5,788 nt of DNA, taken from the NCBI GenBank assembly GCA_003167475.1, contig PMTB01000261.1, forward strand, positions 1-5,788. Reading direction: 5' to 3'. Each line of letters opens with the position of its first letter. The first letter of the stretch is position 1. A program made the translations under genes and the position numbers. The DNA comes from a candidate division FCPU426 bacterium. GTDB taxonomy: Bacteria > Oederibacteriota > PGYV01 > Palsa-1178. Below the pieces are notes generated by a model that worked only from the letters and a program-made list of their open reading frames with translations, was not told the origin of the DNA and did not search any database. Positions 1 to 4,602 of the stretch are shown one piece after another.

Positions 1-1
1 C

Positions 2-418
2 GAAATGATGAAGGGAACAGTGACGACCATATTCCAGTATGGCTATATGGGGATGGGCACAAGTTTTGATAAAAATTCCAAAGTAAAAGACCTGACAGGC
101 TGCGCGGGACTGCGTTTCTGGTATAAGGGAGACGGGAAAACCTACAGGGTAAAAGTTGTGTCTGTCCACCCTGATTTCGTAAAGGGCAGCGGCGACAATC
201 ATTTCGGGGCCGAGTTTGAGACAACGGATAAGTGGCAGCTTTTTGAACTGCCGTTCTCATATTTCACGCAGGAACCCTACTGGGGGACCAAAGTTGACCA
301 GGACAAGGCGTTCTCAGCCATAAAGGACATACAGTGGCAGACAAAGGGCCAGCCGCTGGAAAGCGTGGAGTTTGAGGTGGACGGGGTGGAAGTTTACGGG
401 TGTTCTAAAGGCAATTAA
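2..418 (+). CDS. C-terminal part of a CIA30/CBM11-like (galactose-binding-fold) protein, truncated by the window edge
   Basis: The reading frame is open from the first full codon (base 2) to a TAA at 416-418, so the true start is probably upstream. The ATG codons at 5 and 8 have no visible ribosome binding site. The visible 138 residues resemble the later strands of the CIA30/CBM11 jelly-roll: a Gly-Met-rich start (YGYMGMG), then LTGCAGLRFWYKGDGKTYRV, then a stretch of the type 'F.TTDKWQLFELPFSYF', and a final strand ending VEFEVDGVEVYG. Family members often sit at the end of secreted or surface carbohydrate-active proteins, and less often in redox-complex assembly factors. The substrate cannot be told from this fragment, and the usual first strands are missing, which fits a truncated view. 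The last Asn codon and the stop codon lie inside the inverted repeat that follows. No functional link to the metal genes downstream is evident. The fold call is moderately sure; the function is unknown. Confidence 0.6.
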   Translation, partial: EMMKGTVTTIFQYGYMGMGTSFDKNSKVKDLTGCAGLRFWYKGDGKTYRVKVVSVHPDFVKGSGDNHFGAEFETTDKWQLFELPFSYFTQEPYWGTKVDQDKAFSAIKDIQWQTKGQPLESVEFEVDGVEVYGCSKGN

Positions 419-536
419 AAATTCAAAATTTAGAATTGAAAATTAATGTGTCGCTTTGCGACCTATTATAATTAACGAGGAGCTAGAGCGACGAGTAGAC
501 AATAATTTTTAATTCTAAATTTTGAATTTTTAATTG
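412..536. repeat. AT-rich inverted-repeat (MITE-like) element, complete copy
   Basis: Bases 412-437 and 511-536 are perfect reverse complements over 26 nt. The match continues inward to about 36 nt per arm with two mismatches. The centre holds a small GC hairpin (GTCGC 450-454, loop TTT, GCGAC 458-462), then ATTATAATTAACGAGGAGC and a second AGCGAC (487-492) that could pair with 450-455 instead. There is no coding potential inside, so if mobile it would need a transposase elsewhere. The left arm includes the stop codon of the preceding gene. The element could fold into a long hairpin in RNA and act as a transcript end, but there is no clear U-tract terminator. It fills the gap between the first gene and the ybjQ promoter region. 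A related half-copy starts near 5713. Confidence 0.85.
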
Positions 537-563
537 TCCCATATGCGGAATTTCTGCTATAGT
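534..563 (+). promoter_or_regulatory. Candidate sigma-70-type promoter for ybjQ-yciH
   Basis: A possible -35 box TTGTCC (534-539) is followed after 18 nt by TATAGT (558-563), with an extended -10 TG at 555-556. A transcript would start near 570 and leave a short leader before the ATG at 598. The first bases of the -35 box belong to the end of the inverted repeat, so the repeat may supply part of the promoter. This rests on motif reading only. Confidence 0.4.
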
Positions 564-597
564 ATACTTAAGCGCGTTAAATTTTAAGGAGGTTATT

Positions 598-924
598 ATG
601 CAGAATGCAATGACAGTTTCAACCACGTTTGATATCTCGGGCCGAAAAATAAAGGAATATAAGGGTATAGTGCGCGGCATCATCGTGCGCTCCCCGACCA
701 TAATCCAGGGCATATTCGGCGGTTTGAAATCAATACTCGGCGGCACCATCGGAGCTTACACCGAGATGTGCGAGCAGGCAAGGAAGCAGGCATACGACCT
801 GATGATAGCGCACGCCGAAGAAATGGGCGCAAACGCGGTTATCGCCGTGCATTATGACGCCTCGGAAGTAGCTGTCGGCGCGACCGAAGTGCTTTGCTAC
901 GGCACCGCAGTGGTGCTTGAATAA
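598..924 (+). CDS. ybjQ: YbjQ/UPF0145 family protein (putative heavy-metal-binding domain)
   Basis: This 108-residue protein has the normal length for the YbjQ family (E. coli YbjQ is 107 residues). Family marks visible are an N-terminal strand with 'F.ISGRKIKEYKGIVRG', a central loop of the type 'GLKSILGGTIGAYTEM', a helix rich in A/R/K, and the 'GANAVIAVHYD' strand followed by a closing 'YGTAVVLE'. The family forms a compact oligomeric alpha/beta protein, probably cytosolic. It is annotated as heavy-metal-binding, but its biochemical role is not established, and I see no Cys cluster here (only two Cys). The start is well supported: AAGGAGG at 586-592 sits 5 nt before the ATG. Its stop is one base from the ATG of the next gene, so the two are probably cotranscribed. 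Family identity is strong; function is open. Confidence 0.9.
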   Translation: MQNAMTVSTTFDISGRKIKEYKGIVRGIIVRSPTIIQGIFGGLKSILGGTIGAYTEMCEQARKQAYDLMIAHAEEMGANAVIAVHYDASEVAVGATEVLCYGTAVVLE

Positions 925-925
925 T

Positions 926-1159
926 ATGAAAAAAGAAAATCCGCTCTCTCCAAAACCCGAGATCATACTGGAGAACAGGAACGGCAAGAAAGTGACGGTT
1001 ATCAAGGGCCTGCAGTCTTACGGGCAATTCCGGTTAAGCGATATTGCCAGGACCTTAAAAGGCCTTTGCGGCACGGGCGGGACCGTCAAGAACGGTAAGA
1101 TAGAAATACAGGGAAACAAGGTAGCCGATATTGAAGCATGGTTTGAAAAGCAGAAGTAA
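926..1159 (+). CDS. yciH: SUI1/YciH family (eIF1-like) translation factor, short form
   Basis: About 77 residues that match the SUI1 core: 'GKKVTVIKGLQ' (first strand and loop), a helix 'SDIARTLKGLCGTGG', then 'TVKNGKIEIQGNKV' and a C-terminal amphipathic helix ending WFEKQK. In eukaryotes and archaea, (a/e)IF1 controls start-codon fidelity. Bacterial YciH homologues bind near the ribosomal P site and have been linked to start selection and stress translation. This copy lacks most of the N-terminal extension seen in E. coli YciH, leaving little but the core. I chose the ATG at 926, one base after the ybjQ stop. An in-frame TTG at 917 would add three residues and overlap ybjQ by 8 nt. No strong Shine-Dalgarno is visible for either, so translational coupling with ybjQ is likely. 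The family call is secure. Confidence 0.88.
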   Translation: MKKENPLSPKPEIILENRNGKKVTVIKGLQSYGQFRLSDIARTLKGLCGTGGTVKNGKIEIQGNKVADIEAWFEKQK

Positions 1160-1167
1160 GGATTGGC

Positions 1168-1259
1168 TGTTCTGTGTTCTATGTTCTCTGTTCTGTGTTC
1201 TCAGTTCTTTGTTTGAAACTCAACGCAGATCCGGAACACAGAACATAGAACACAGAACA
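1168..1259. repeat. Inverted repeat of GTTCTGT/ACAGAAC units
   Basis: Bases 1168-1187 and 1240-1259 are perfect reverse complements over 20 nt. The pyrimidine-rich left half continues with further TTCTGTGTTC units to about 1207, and the right half with ACAGAACACAGAACA to about 1265. The arms are themselves imperfect tandem repeats of a 7-10 nt unit (TTCTGTG, TTCTATG, TTCTCTG). A 52-nt centre, partly made of left-hand units, separates the arms. Nothing coding lies here. The RNA would form a stable hairpin between yciH and the sigma-factor gene and could attenuate or end the upstream transcript. I recall similar AGAACACAGAAC repeats as dispersed elements in other uncultured bacterial genomes. 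Confidence 0.8.
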
Positions 1260-1270
1260 CAGAACAATCA

Positions 1271-1284
1271 GAGGTGTTTGTTTG
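1271..1284 (+). promoter_or_regulatory. Ribosome binding site and TTG start of the ECF sigma gene
   Basis: GAGGTG at 1271-1276 lies 5 nt before TTG at 1282-1284. No in-frame ATG occurs until codons 8 and 9 (1303 and 1306), which would cut into the first helix of sigma region 2. The TTG is therefore the best start. TTG starts and the weak GAGGTG site suggest low translation, which suits a regulator. Confidence 0.65.
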
Positions 1285-1854
1285 GACGAAGATATTAAAC
1301 TGATGATGGAGCTCAAGGCCGGCGATAAGACCGCCTTTGACCGGCTGCTCGATAAATACGAGAAGCCCATTATCAATTACATATACAGGTTCACAGGCTC
1401 AAAGGAAGATGCGAAAGACCTCACCCAGGACACATTCATCAAAGTCTATAACGCGGCCCAGGGTTACAATCCGTCCGCCAAGTTCACCACCTGGCTTTAC
1501 CGCATAGCCTCCAATATCAGCATTGACTACCTGCGCAGGAGAAAAGCTTCAGGCAACCCGTCGAGCCTGGACGAGGAGTTTGATTCAGAAGGCGGGAAGT
1601 TCAAGGAGCAGTTTTCCGACAGCGGCAAGAGCAACGCCCTTGAAACCGCGGAAAAAGAGGAGAAGGGCCTTGAGATAGAAAAAGCGCTTCAATCACTGCC
1701 GGAAAACCAAAGGGCCGCGATAATACTCAAGATATACGAGGAAAGGCCTTACAATGAAATAGCGCAGATCATAGGCGTATCAGTGGCGTCGGTTGAATCG
1801 CTGCTTTTCAGGGCGAGAACGGCGTTAAGGGCGAAGTTAAAAAACAGGTTTTAG
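1282..1854 (+). CDS. ECF (group 4) RNA polymerase sigma factor, RpoE-like
   Basis: This 190-residue protein has the two-domain layout of extracytoplasmic-function sigma factors. Region 2 spans about residues 19-88. It has the helix around Y26-Y35, the core-binding 'DLTQDTFIKVY' (46-56), and the promoter-melting and -10-recognition segment 'FTTWLYRIASNISIDYLRRR' (68-87). A polar, acidic linker of about 40 residues follows. Region 4 spans about 131-187: LPENQRAAIILKIYEERPYN, then a helix-turn-helix with 'EIAQIIGVSVASVESLLFRAR' style residues (159-179) for -35 recognition. The start is TTG with GAGGTG upstream. Downstream, after an unusually wide gap, is a zinc-finger anti-sigma factor, its probable partner. 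The neighbouring efflux genes suggest control of a metal response, but the target promoters cannot be named from this window. ECF class is sure; subgroup and stimulus are inferred. Confidence 0.93.
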   Translation: MDEDIKLMMELKAGDKTAFDRLLDKYEKPIINYIYRFTGSKEDAKDLTQDTFIKVYNAAQGYNPSAKFTTWLYRIASNISIDYLRRRKASGNPSSLDEEFDSEGGKFKEQFSDSGKSNALETAEKEEKGLEIEKALQSLPENQRAAIILKIYEERPYNEIAQIIGVSVASVESLLFRARTALRAKLKNRF

Positions 1855-1870
1855 TCTATAAATATAAATA

Positions 1871-1921
1871 CCTGCAGGGACGACCACATGGGCCCGCCCC
1901 CTACAAGGTCCGGTTCCTGCA
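1871..1921. repeat. Degenerate GC-rich dispersed repeat with short inverted arms
   Basis: This GC-rich island lies in an otherwise AT-rich 244-base gap (1855-2098). TGCAGGGA (1873-1880) can pair with TTCCTGCA (1914-1921) over 8 positions including one G-U. Between them lies GACCACATGGGCCCGCCCC followed by CTACAAGG. This wording resembles 'GGGCGACCACATGGGTCGCCCCTAC' repeats I recall from many environmental genomes, but here it is decayed. It is followed by A residues rather than T residues on this strand, so it is not a good + strand terminator. The rest of the gap is AT-rich and has no open reading frame of note. Confidence 0.4.
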
Positions 1922-1972
1922 AAAAAAGGTTTGATGTTTCTTTTGTAAATATAAGGATATGGGTTATTGATC

Positions 1973-1981
1973 TGTTATAAT
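1973..1981 (+). promoter_or_regulatory. Candidate extended -10 promoter before the anti-sigma gene
   Basis: TGTTATAAT (1973-1981) is a perfect extended -10 (TGn plus TATAAT). No good -35 box is found 16-18 nt upstream, which extended -10 promoters tolerate. A transcript from about 1988 would carry an AT-rich leader of roughly 110 nt to the ATG at 2099. If real, the anti-sigma and efflux genes could be transcribed apart from the sigma gene. Confidence 0.4.
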
Positions 1982-2098
1982 ATATAAGGAAACAAAGACC
2001 GGAAAATACCCTACAAAATAATCTAAAAAATACCGCAAGTTTTTGAGCCTATATCCGTTTATATATATGTAAGCGATTCTATTAAAGGAGGATATGAC

Positions 2099-2629
2099 AT
2101 GAAACACGAGGAAATCAAAGGAAAAATAGCGGCTTTTATGGATGGGGAAGTCAAAGAAGAGGTAAAAGACGAAATTGTACATCATTTGGCGACATGCAAG
2201 TCATGTTCTGATGAATATGAGGCTTTGCTGGGCCTGGATTCTTACCTGAAAAACACCGGGGATATCAACCCGCCGGCCTTTTTCAGGGAAACTCTGGAGA
2301 GAAGGATAAAGGCCGGCAGGGAAAGAAAATTTGAATTCAGCATATTGAAACTGATCCCCGCAACAGCAGTTCTTGCGGCTTTTGTTCTTTTTGCATCGGC
2401 TTTCATTGTCGTCTCTCCTATATTATACGCCGGTGACGGGCAGGATACGCAAAAGCAGGCTGTGGAATCCATTAAATCAGCCGTGGTTACCTGTATGACT
2501 GCTTCTGTTTTCGCTCCTGCGGCGTACGCTGCATTCTGCGACAAATGCGGCAGCAATATGTGCAAGTGTTGCATGGCAAAGGACCCAAATCACAAATGTC
2601 AATGCGGAGGTCACAATCATGGGAAATAA
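2099..2629 (+). CDS. Membrane-anchored zinc-finger anti-sigma factor with Cys/His-rich C-terminal tail
   Basis: 176 residues. The N-terminus is a zf-HC2/ZAS anti-sigma domain, with H29-x3-C33-x2-C36 in 'HHLATCKSC' preceded by an acidic helix. In this family the domain binds the cognate ECF sigma factor in the cytoplasm. A basic stretch (about 63-77) leads into one clear membrane segment at about 85-107. After it comes a polar segment, then a second weaker hydrophobic stretch (about 127-146, ending AYAAF). The tail is packed with possible metal ligands: C147-x2-C150, C155-x-C157-C158, H165, C167-x-C169, H172 and H174. With one membrane segment the tail would face the periplasm and could sense metal directly. 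If the second stretch also spans the membrane, the tail would be cytoplasmic. AAAGGAGG (2084-2091) sits 7 nt before the ATG. The gene overlaps the next one by 11 nt. The anti-sigma role is well supported; metal sensing is inference. Confidence 0.85.
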   Translation: MKHEEIKGKIAAFMDGEVKEEVKDEIVHHLATCKSCSDEYEALLGLDSYLKNTGDINPPAFFRETLERRIKAGRERKFEFSILKLIPATAVLAAFVLFASAFIVVSPILYAGDGQDTQKQAVESIKSAVVTCMTASVFAPAAYAAFCDKCGSNMCKCCMAKDPNHKCQCGGHNHGK

Positions 2630-2885
2630 AAGCAAGGCGGCAATTCTGGCTTTAGTAGGCGGTATAGCGTGTTTTTTAAATCTTTTGGGCGTTGAAAAGG
2701 CGGTCTTTACGATTACGGCAGGATGGCTGGCTCTCAAAGAAATTGATTCAGAGGGCAAGACCGGAAAGAACCTGGCTTACGCCGGGATCATACTCGGGTT
2801 CCTGTACATTGTGGTGATAACCCTGCTTTTAATTTTCAAGGGGCCGGAATTCATTACTATGATACAGAGCATGAAAGGGAAATAG
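2619..2885 (+). CDS. Small DUF4190-like integral membrane protein
   Basis: 88 residues with hydrophobic segments at about 7-39 (a long span or a hairpin) and 51-73. They are joined by a polar loop, giving the pattern 'GWLALKEIDSEGKTGKNLAY' followed by AGIILG. This 'G.LALKEI...G..G..LA.AG..LG' pattern is typical of DUF4190-type small membrane proteins, which have no established biochemical role. GGAGG at 2606-2610 lies 8 nt before the ATG at 2619. The start sits inside the end of the anti-sigma gene (11-nt overlap), so translation is probably coupled. It ends one base before the outer-membrane channel gene. It could help the anti-sigma factor at the membrane or assist the efflux complex, but nothing in the sequence decides this. 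There is only one Cys and no metal-binding motif. Confidence 0.75.
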   Translation: MGNKSKAAILALVGGIACFLNLLGVEKAVFTITAGWLALKEIDSEGKTGKNLAYAGIILGFLYIVVITLLLIFKGPEFITMIQSMKGK

Positions 2886-2886
2886 T

Positions 2887-4134
2887 ATGAAAAAAACAAC
2901 CTTCGCGACAGTATTTGCAGTCCTGTTTTCAGCCGCTGTTTTTGCCGGGACTTCCGTAATAAGTGAAGGCGATGTCGTGGCAGCGGCACTGAAAAACAAT
3001 CCCGGGCTCATCGCGGCAGAAAAAATGGCTAGCTCGTATGACGCGAAGAGCCATAAAGAATTTTTTCTCGAGAACCCCATGATAGGCTTTGACGTCATGG
3101 GCGTCAGGGATTACACGACGGACTTAAACTCCTCCATGCAGAAGTACCTGACAATTTCGCAGAAAGTGCCGTTTCCGCTGAAGTATATATGGAAAGCCTC
3201 GGGCGCCGTCTCCGAATCAAATCTTTACAGGCGCATGGAAGAGATGAAAAAGTTTGAGACCGAGAACAGCGCCCGCGCGGCGTATTACGGGCTTTATAAG
3301 ACAAGCAAGTATATCGAGATAACAAGCGGCGCTTTGAGCGTCCTGAAACAGATATCAAATATAGCGTTTGCCAAGTACAACCAGGGAATGGTTTCCCAGC
3401 AGGATGTTTTCAAAAGCGACCTTGAAACATCGCTGCTTGAGAACGAACTTCTTTCCCTGAACAGCCAGAAGGAGTCTGACCTGCAGCGCTTAAGGCAGGT
3501 TACAGCGGATTCTGATCTTCTTACCGGCACCGCGTACAGTCTTGAGGACCCGGCTGTGCCGGAATTAAAGGCAGTATTTGAGGAAATAAAAGCTTCAGCC
3601 GTGACGCAGGCGCCTGCAATAAAAGTGGCGGCTGCCGATTCTGAAACGGCTGAGAGCATGAGTAACATGGCCATAGCCGACTACCTGCCGGATTTCAATT
3701 TATTTTACAAAAAATCCGTTGATCCGGGAAGTTCTGATTATGAATTCATGATAGAAGCCGACATCCCGCTTTGGTTCCTGAACAACCAGCAGGCGGACAT
3801 AGGGCAAAAGTCAGAAATGGCCGGGTCGAAAAACAGCACCCTTGAGGACGAAAAAAATAGGGTCATATTCGAGGCCAAGGACCACTATGAAATCATCAAA
3901 TCCGACTACAGGCTGATAGATCTTTATAAAAACAAGATAATTCCCCAGGCCGAGGCCGGGCTGAAATCGGCGCTCGCCTCATATCAGAGCAAAAAGATCG
4001 AGTTTATGACATTGCTTGACAGCGAGAGGATGCTCCTGGACATGAAAAAGGATTATTATATGAGGATCACGGAGTATCTCATGCATTTAAGGGAACTTGA
4101 GGAACTTACAGGAAGAAAGTTAACCACAGATTAA
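2887..4134 (+). CDS. TolC/CusC-family outer-membrane efflux channel
   Basis: 415 residues. A clear signal peptide (MKKTTFATVFAVLFSAAVFA, cleavage after residue 20, before GT) exports it. The mature protein follows the outer-membrane efflux protein plan. It starts with 'VVAAALKNNPGLIAAE', followed by long charged helices, and the internal repeat is visible as 'YNQGMVSQQDVFKSDLE' in the first half and 'YQSKKIEFMTLLDSERM' in the second. It ends with a helix LRELEELTG. Such proteins trimerise into a beta-barrel plus alpha-helical tunnel that takes substrate from an inner-membrane pump and adaptor. Its length is normal to slightly short. Unlike E. coli CusC it has no lipobox. AAAGGGA (2874-2880) is the likely ribosome binding site. 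The neighbouring metal-binding adaptor and lipoprotein make metal export the likely job; the sequence alone shows only the family. Confidence 0.9.
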   Translation: MKKTTFATVFAVLFSAAVFAGTSVISEGDVVAAALKNNPGLIAAEKMASSYDAKSHKEFFLENPMIGFDVMGVRDYTTDLNSSMQKYLTISQKVPFPLKYIWKASGAVSESNLYRRMEEMKKFETENSARAAYYGLYKTSKYIEITSGALSVLKQISNIAFAKYNQGMVSQQDVFKSDLETSLLENELLSLNSQKESDLQRLRQVTADSDLLTGTAYSLEDPAVPELKAVFEEIKASAVTQAPAIKVAAADSETAESMSNMAIADYLPDFNLFYKKSVDPGSSDYEFMIEADIPLWFLNNQQADIGQKSEMAGSKNSTLEDEKNRVIFEAKDHYEIIKSDYRLIDLYKNKIIPQAEAGLKSALASYQSKKIEFMTLLDSERMLLDMKKDYYMRITEYLMHLRELEELTGRKLTTD

Positions 4135-4156
4135 AAATAACCGAAAGGAGGAAGAT

Positions 4157-4375
4157 ATGAAAAAAATGACATCAATCGCTTTATTGCTCGCGGTGTTGCT
4201 GGTTGGGACAGTTGTTATTTCGGGATGCTCGGGCGCTAAACCCGCGGCAAAGGCTGAAACAGCCGGAGCGGCGGCACAGGCAGTTCAGTATACCTGCCCC
4301 ATGCACCCGGAAGTTATCTCGGACAAGCCGGGCAAATGCCCGAAATGCGGTATGACGCTGGTTGTGAAGAAGTAG
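4157..4375 (+). CDS. Small lipoprotein with a heavy-metal-binding domain (CPMHP...CPKCGM)
   Basis: 72 residues. The N-terminus is a lipoprotein signal: MKK, a hydrophobic core, then the lipobox VISGC with C24 as the lipidated residue. An Ala/Lys-rich spacer (about 25-43) follows. The C-terminal part is a compact heavy-metal-binding domain of the kind found in CusB-like adaptors and some P-type copper ATPases: CPMHP (47-51) and CPKCGM (61-66), with the linking DKPGKCP. Its Cys, Met and His residues suit soft metals such as Cu(I) or Ag(I). Inference: it acts as a membrane-tethered periplasmic metal carrier or buffer feeding the efflux complex. AAAGGAGG (4144-4151) lies 5 nt before the ATG, so translation should be strong. 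It is complete rather than a broken adaptor: it has its own signal, start and stop. The same domain heads the adaptor gene downstream. Confidence 0.88.
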   Translation: MKKMTSIALLLAVLLVGTVVISGCSGAKPAAKAETAGAAAQAVQYTCPMHPEVISDKPGKCPKCGMTLVVKK

Positions 4376-4402
4376 GAACTTTTTGTTATGTTGTTTTAGC
4401 CT

Positions 4403-4550
4403 GTCATTGCGAGGAGGCGTTTTTGTTTTATGCCGACGAAGCAATCTCTGTTTCATGATAAGTTCTGTTTGTTATAGCCTGCTTTAGTTCCGCAGGTTTT
4501 GATTTAAACCAGATTGCTTCGTCGCGGAACTTCGCGCTCCTCGCAATGAC
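4403..4550. repeat. Inverted-repeat (MITE/REP-like) element of the GTCATTGCGAG...GAAGCAATCT family
   Basis: The outer arms GTCATTGCGAGGAG (4403-4416) and CTCCTCGCAATGAC (4537-4550) are perfect reverse complements. So are the inner arms CGACGAAGCAATCT (4434-4447) and AGATTGCTTCGTCG (4511-4524). The stretches between outer and inner arms have diverged (17 nt on the left, 12 nt on the right). The centre (4448-4510) holds a small CCTGC/GCAGG hairpin and no gene. I recall this sequence family as a very widespread dispersed palindrome in unrelated bacteria. It fills most of the 227-base gap between the metallo-lipoprotein and adaptor genes, inside what is otherwise an operon. Confidence 0.88.
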
Positions 4551-4602
4551 GTTTGTAACAAAGATTCTTTCCAAACGCACAATATTAAAAGGAGAAACAT
4601 AA

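Noticed and set aside
1168..1265. Possible CRISPR-like array in the GTTCTGT repeats
   Set aside because: Units are only 7-10 nt, inverted about a centre, and not separated by unique spacers of regular length.
1233..1270. GGAAC at 1233 as an ECF-type -35 box for self-activation of the sigma gene
   Set aside because: The match is part of the ACAGAAC repeat units, which repeat GAAC many times, and no convincing -10 partner lies 16-17 nt downstream.
1873..1921. Rho-independent terminator after the sigma gene
   Set aside because: The stem is weak with a large loop, and is followed by A residues rather than T residues on the + strand. It fits a decayed dispersed repeat better.
3294..3674. Long open frame on the minus strand opposite the outer-membrane channel gene
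   Set aside because: It is a mirror of a clear + strand gene. Its translation resembles no family I know, it has no ribosome binding site that stands out, and it overlaps the channel gene fully.
4157..4375. The small lipoprotein as a broken N-terminal fragment of an adaptor or a copper ATPase
   Set aside because: It has a strong ribosome binding site, a complete lipoprotein signal and a stop right after the domain, and no adaptor-like sequence remains in the bases after it.
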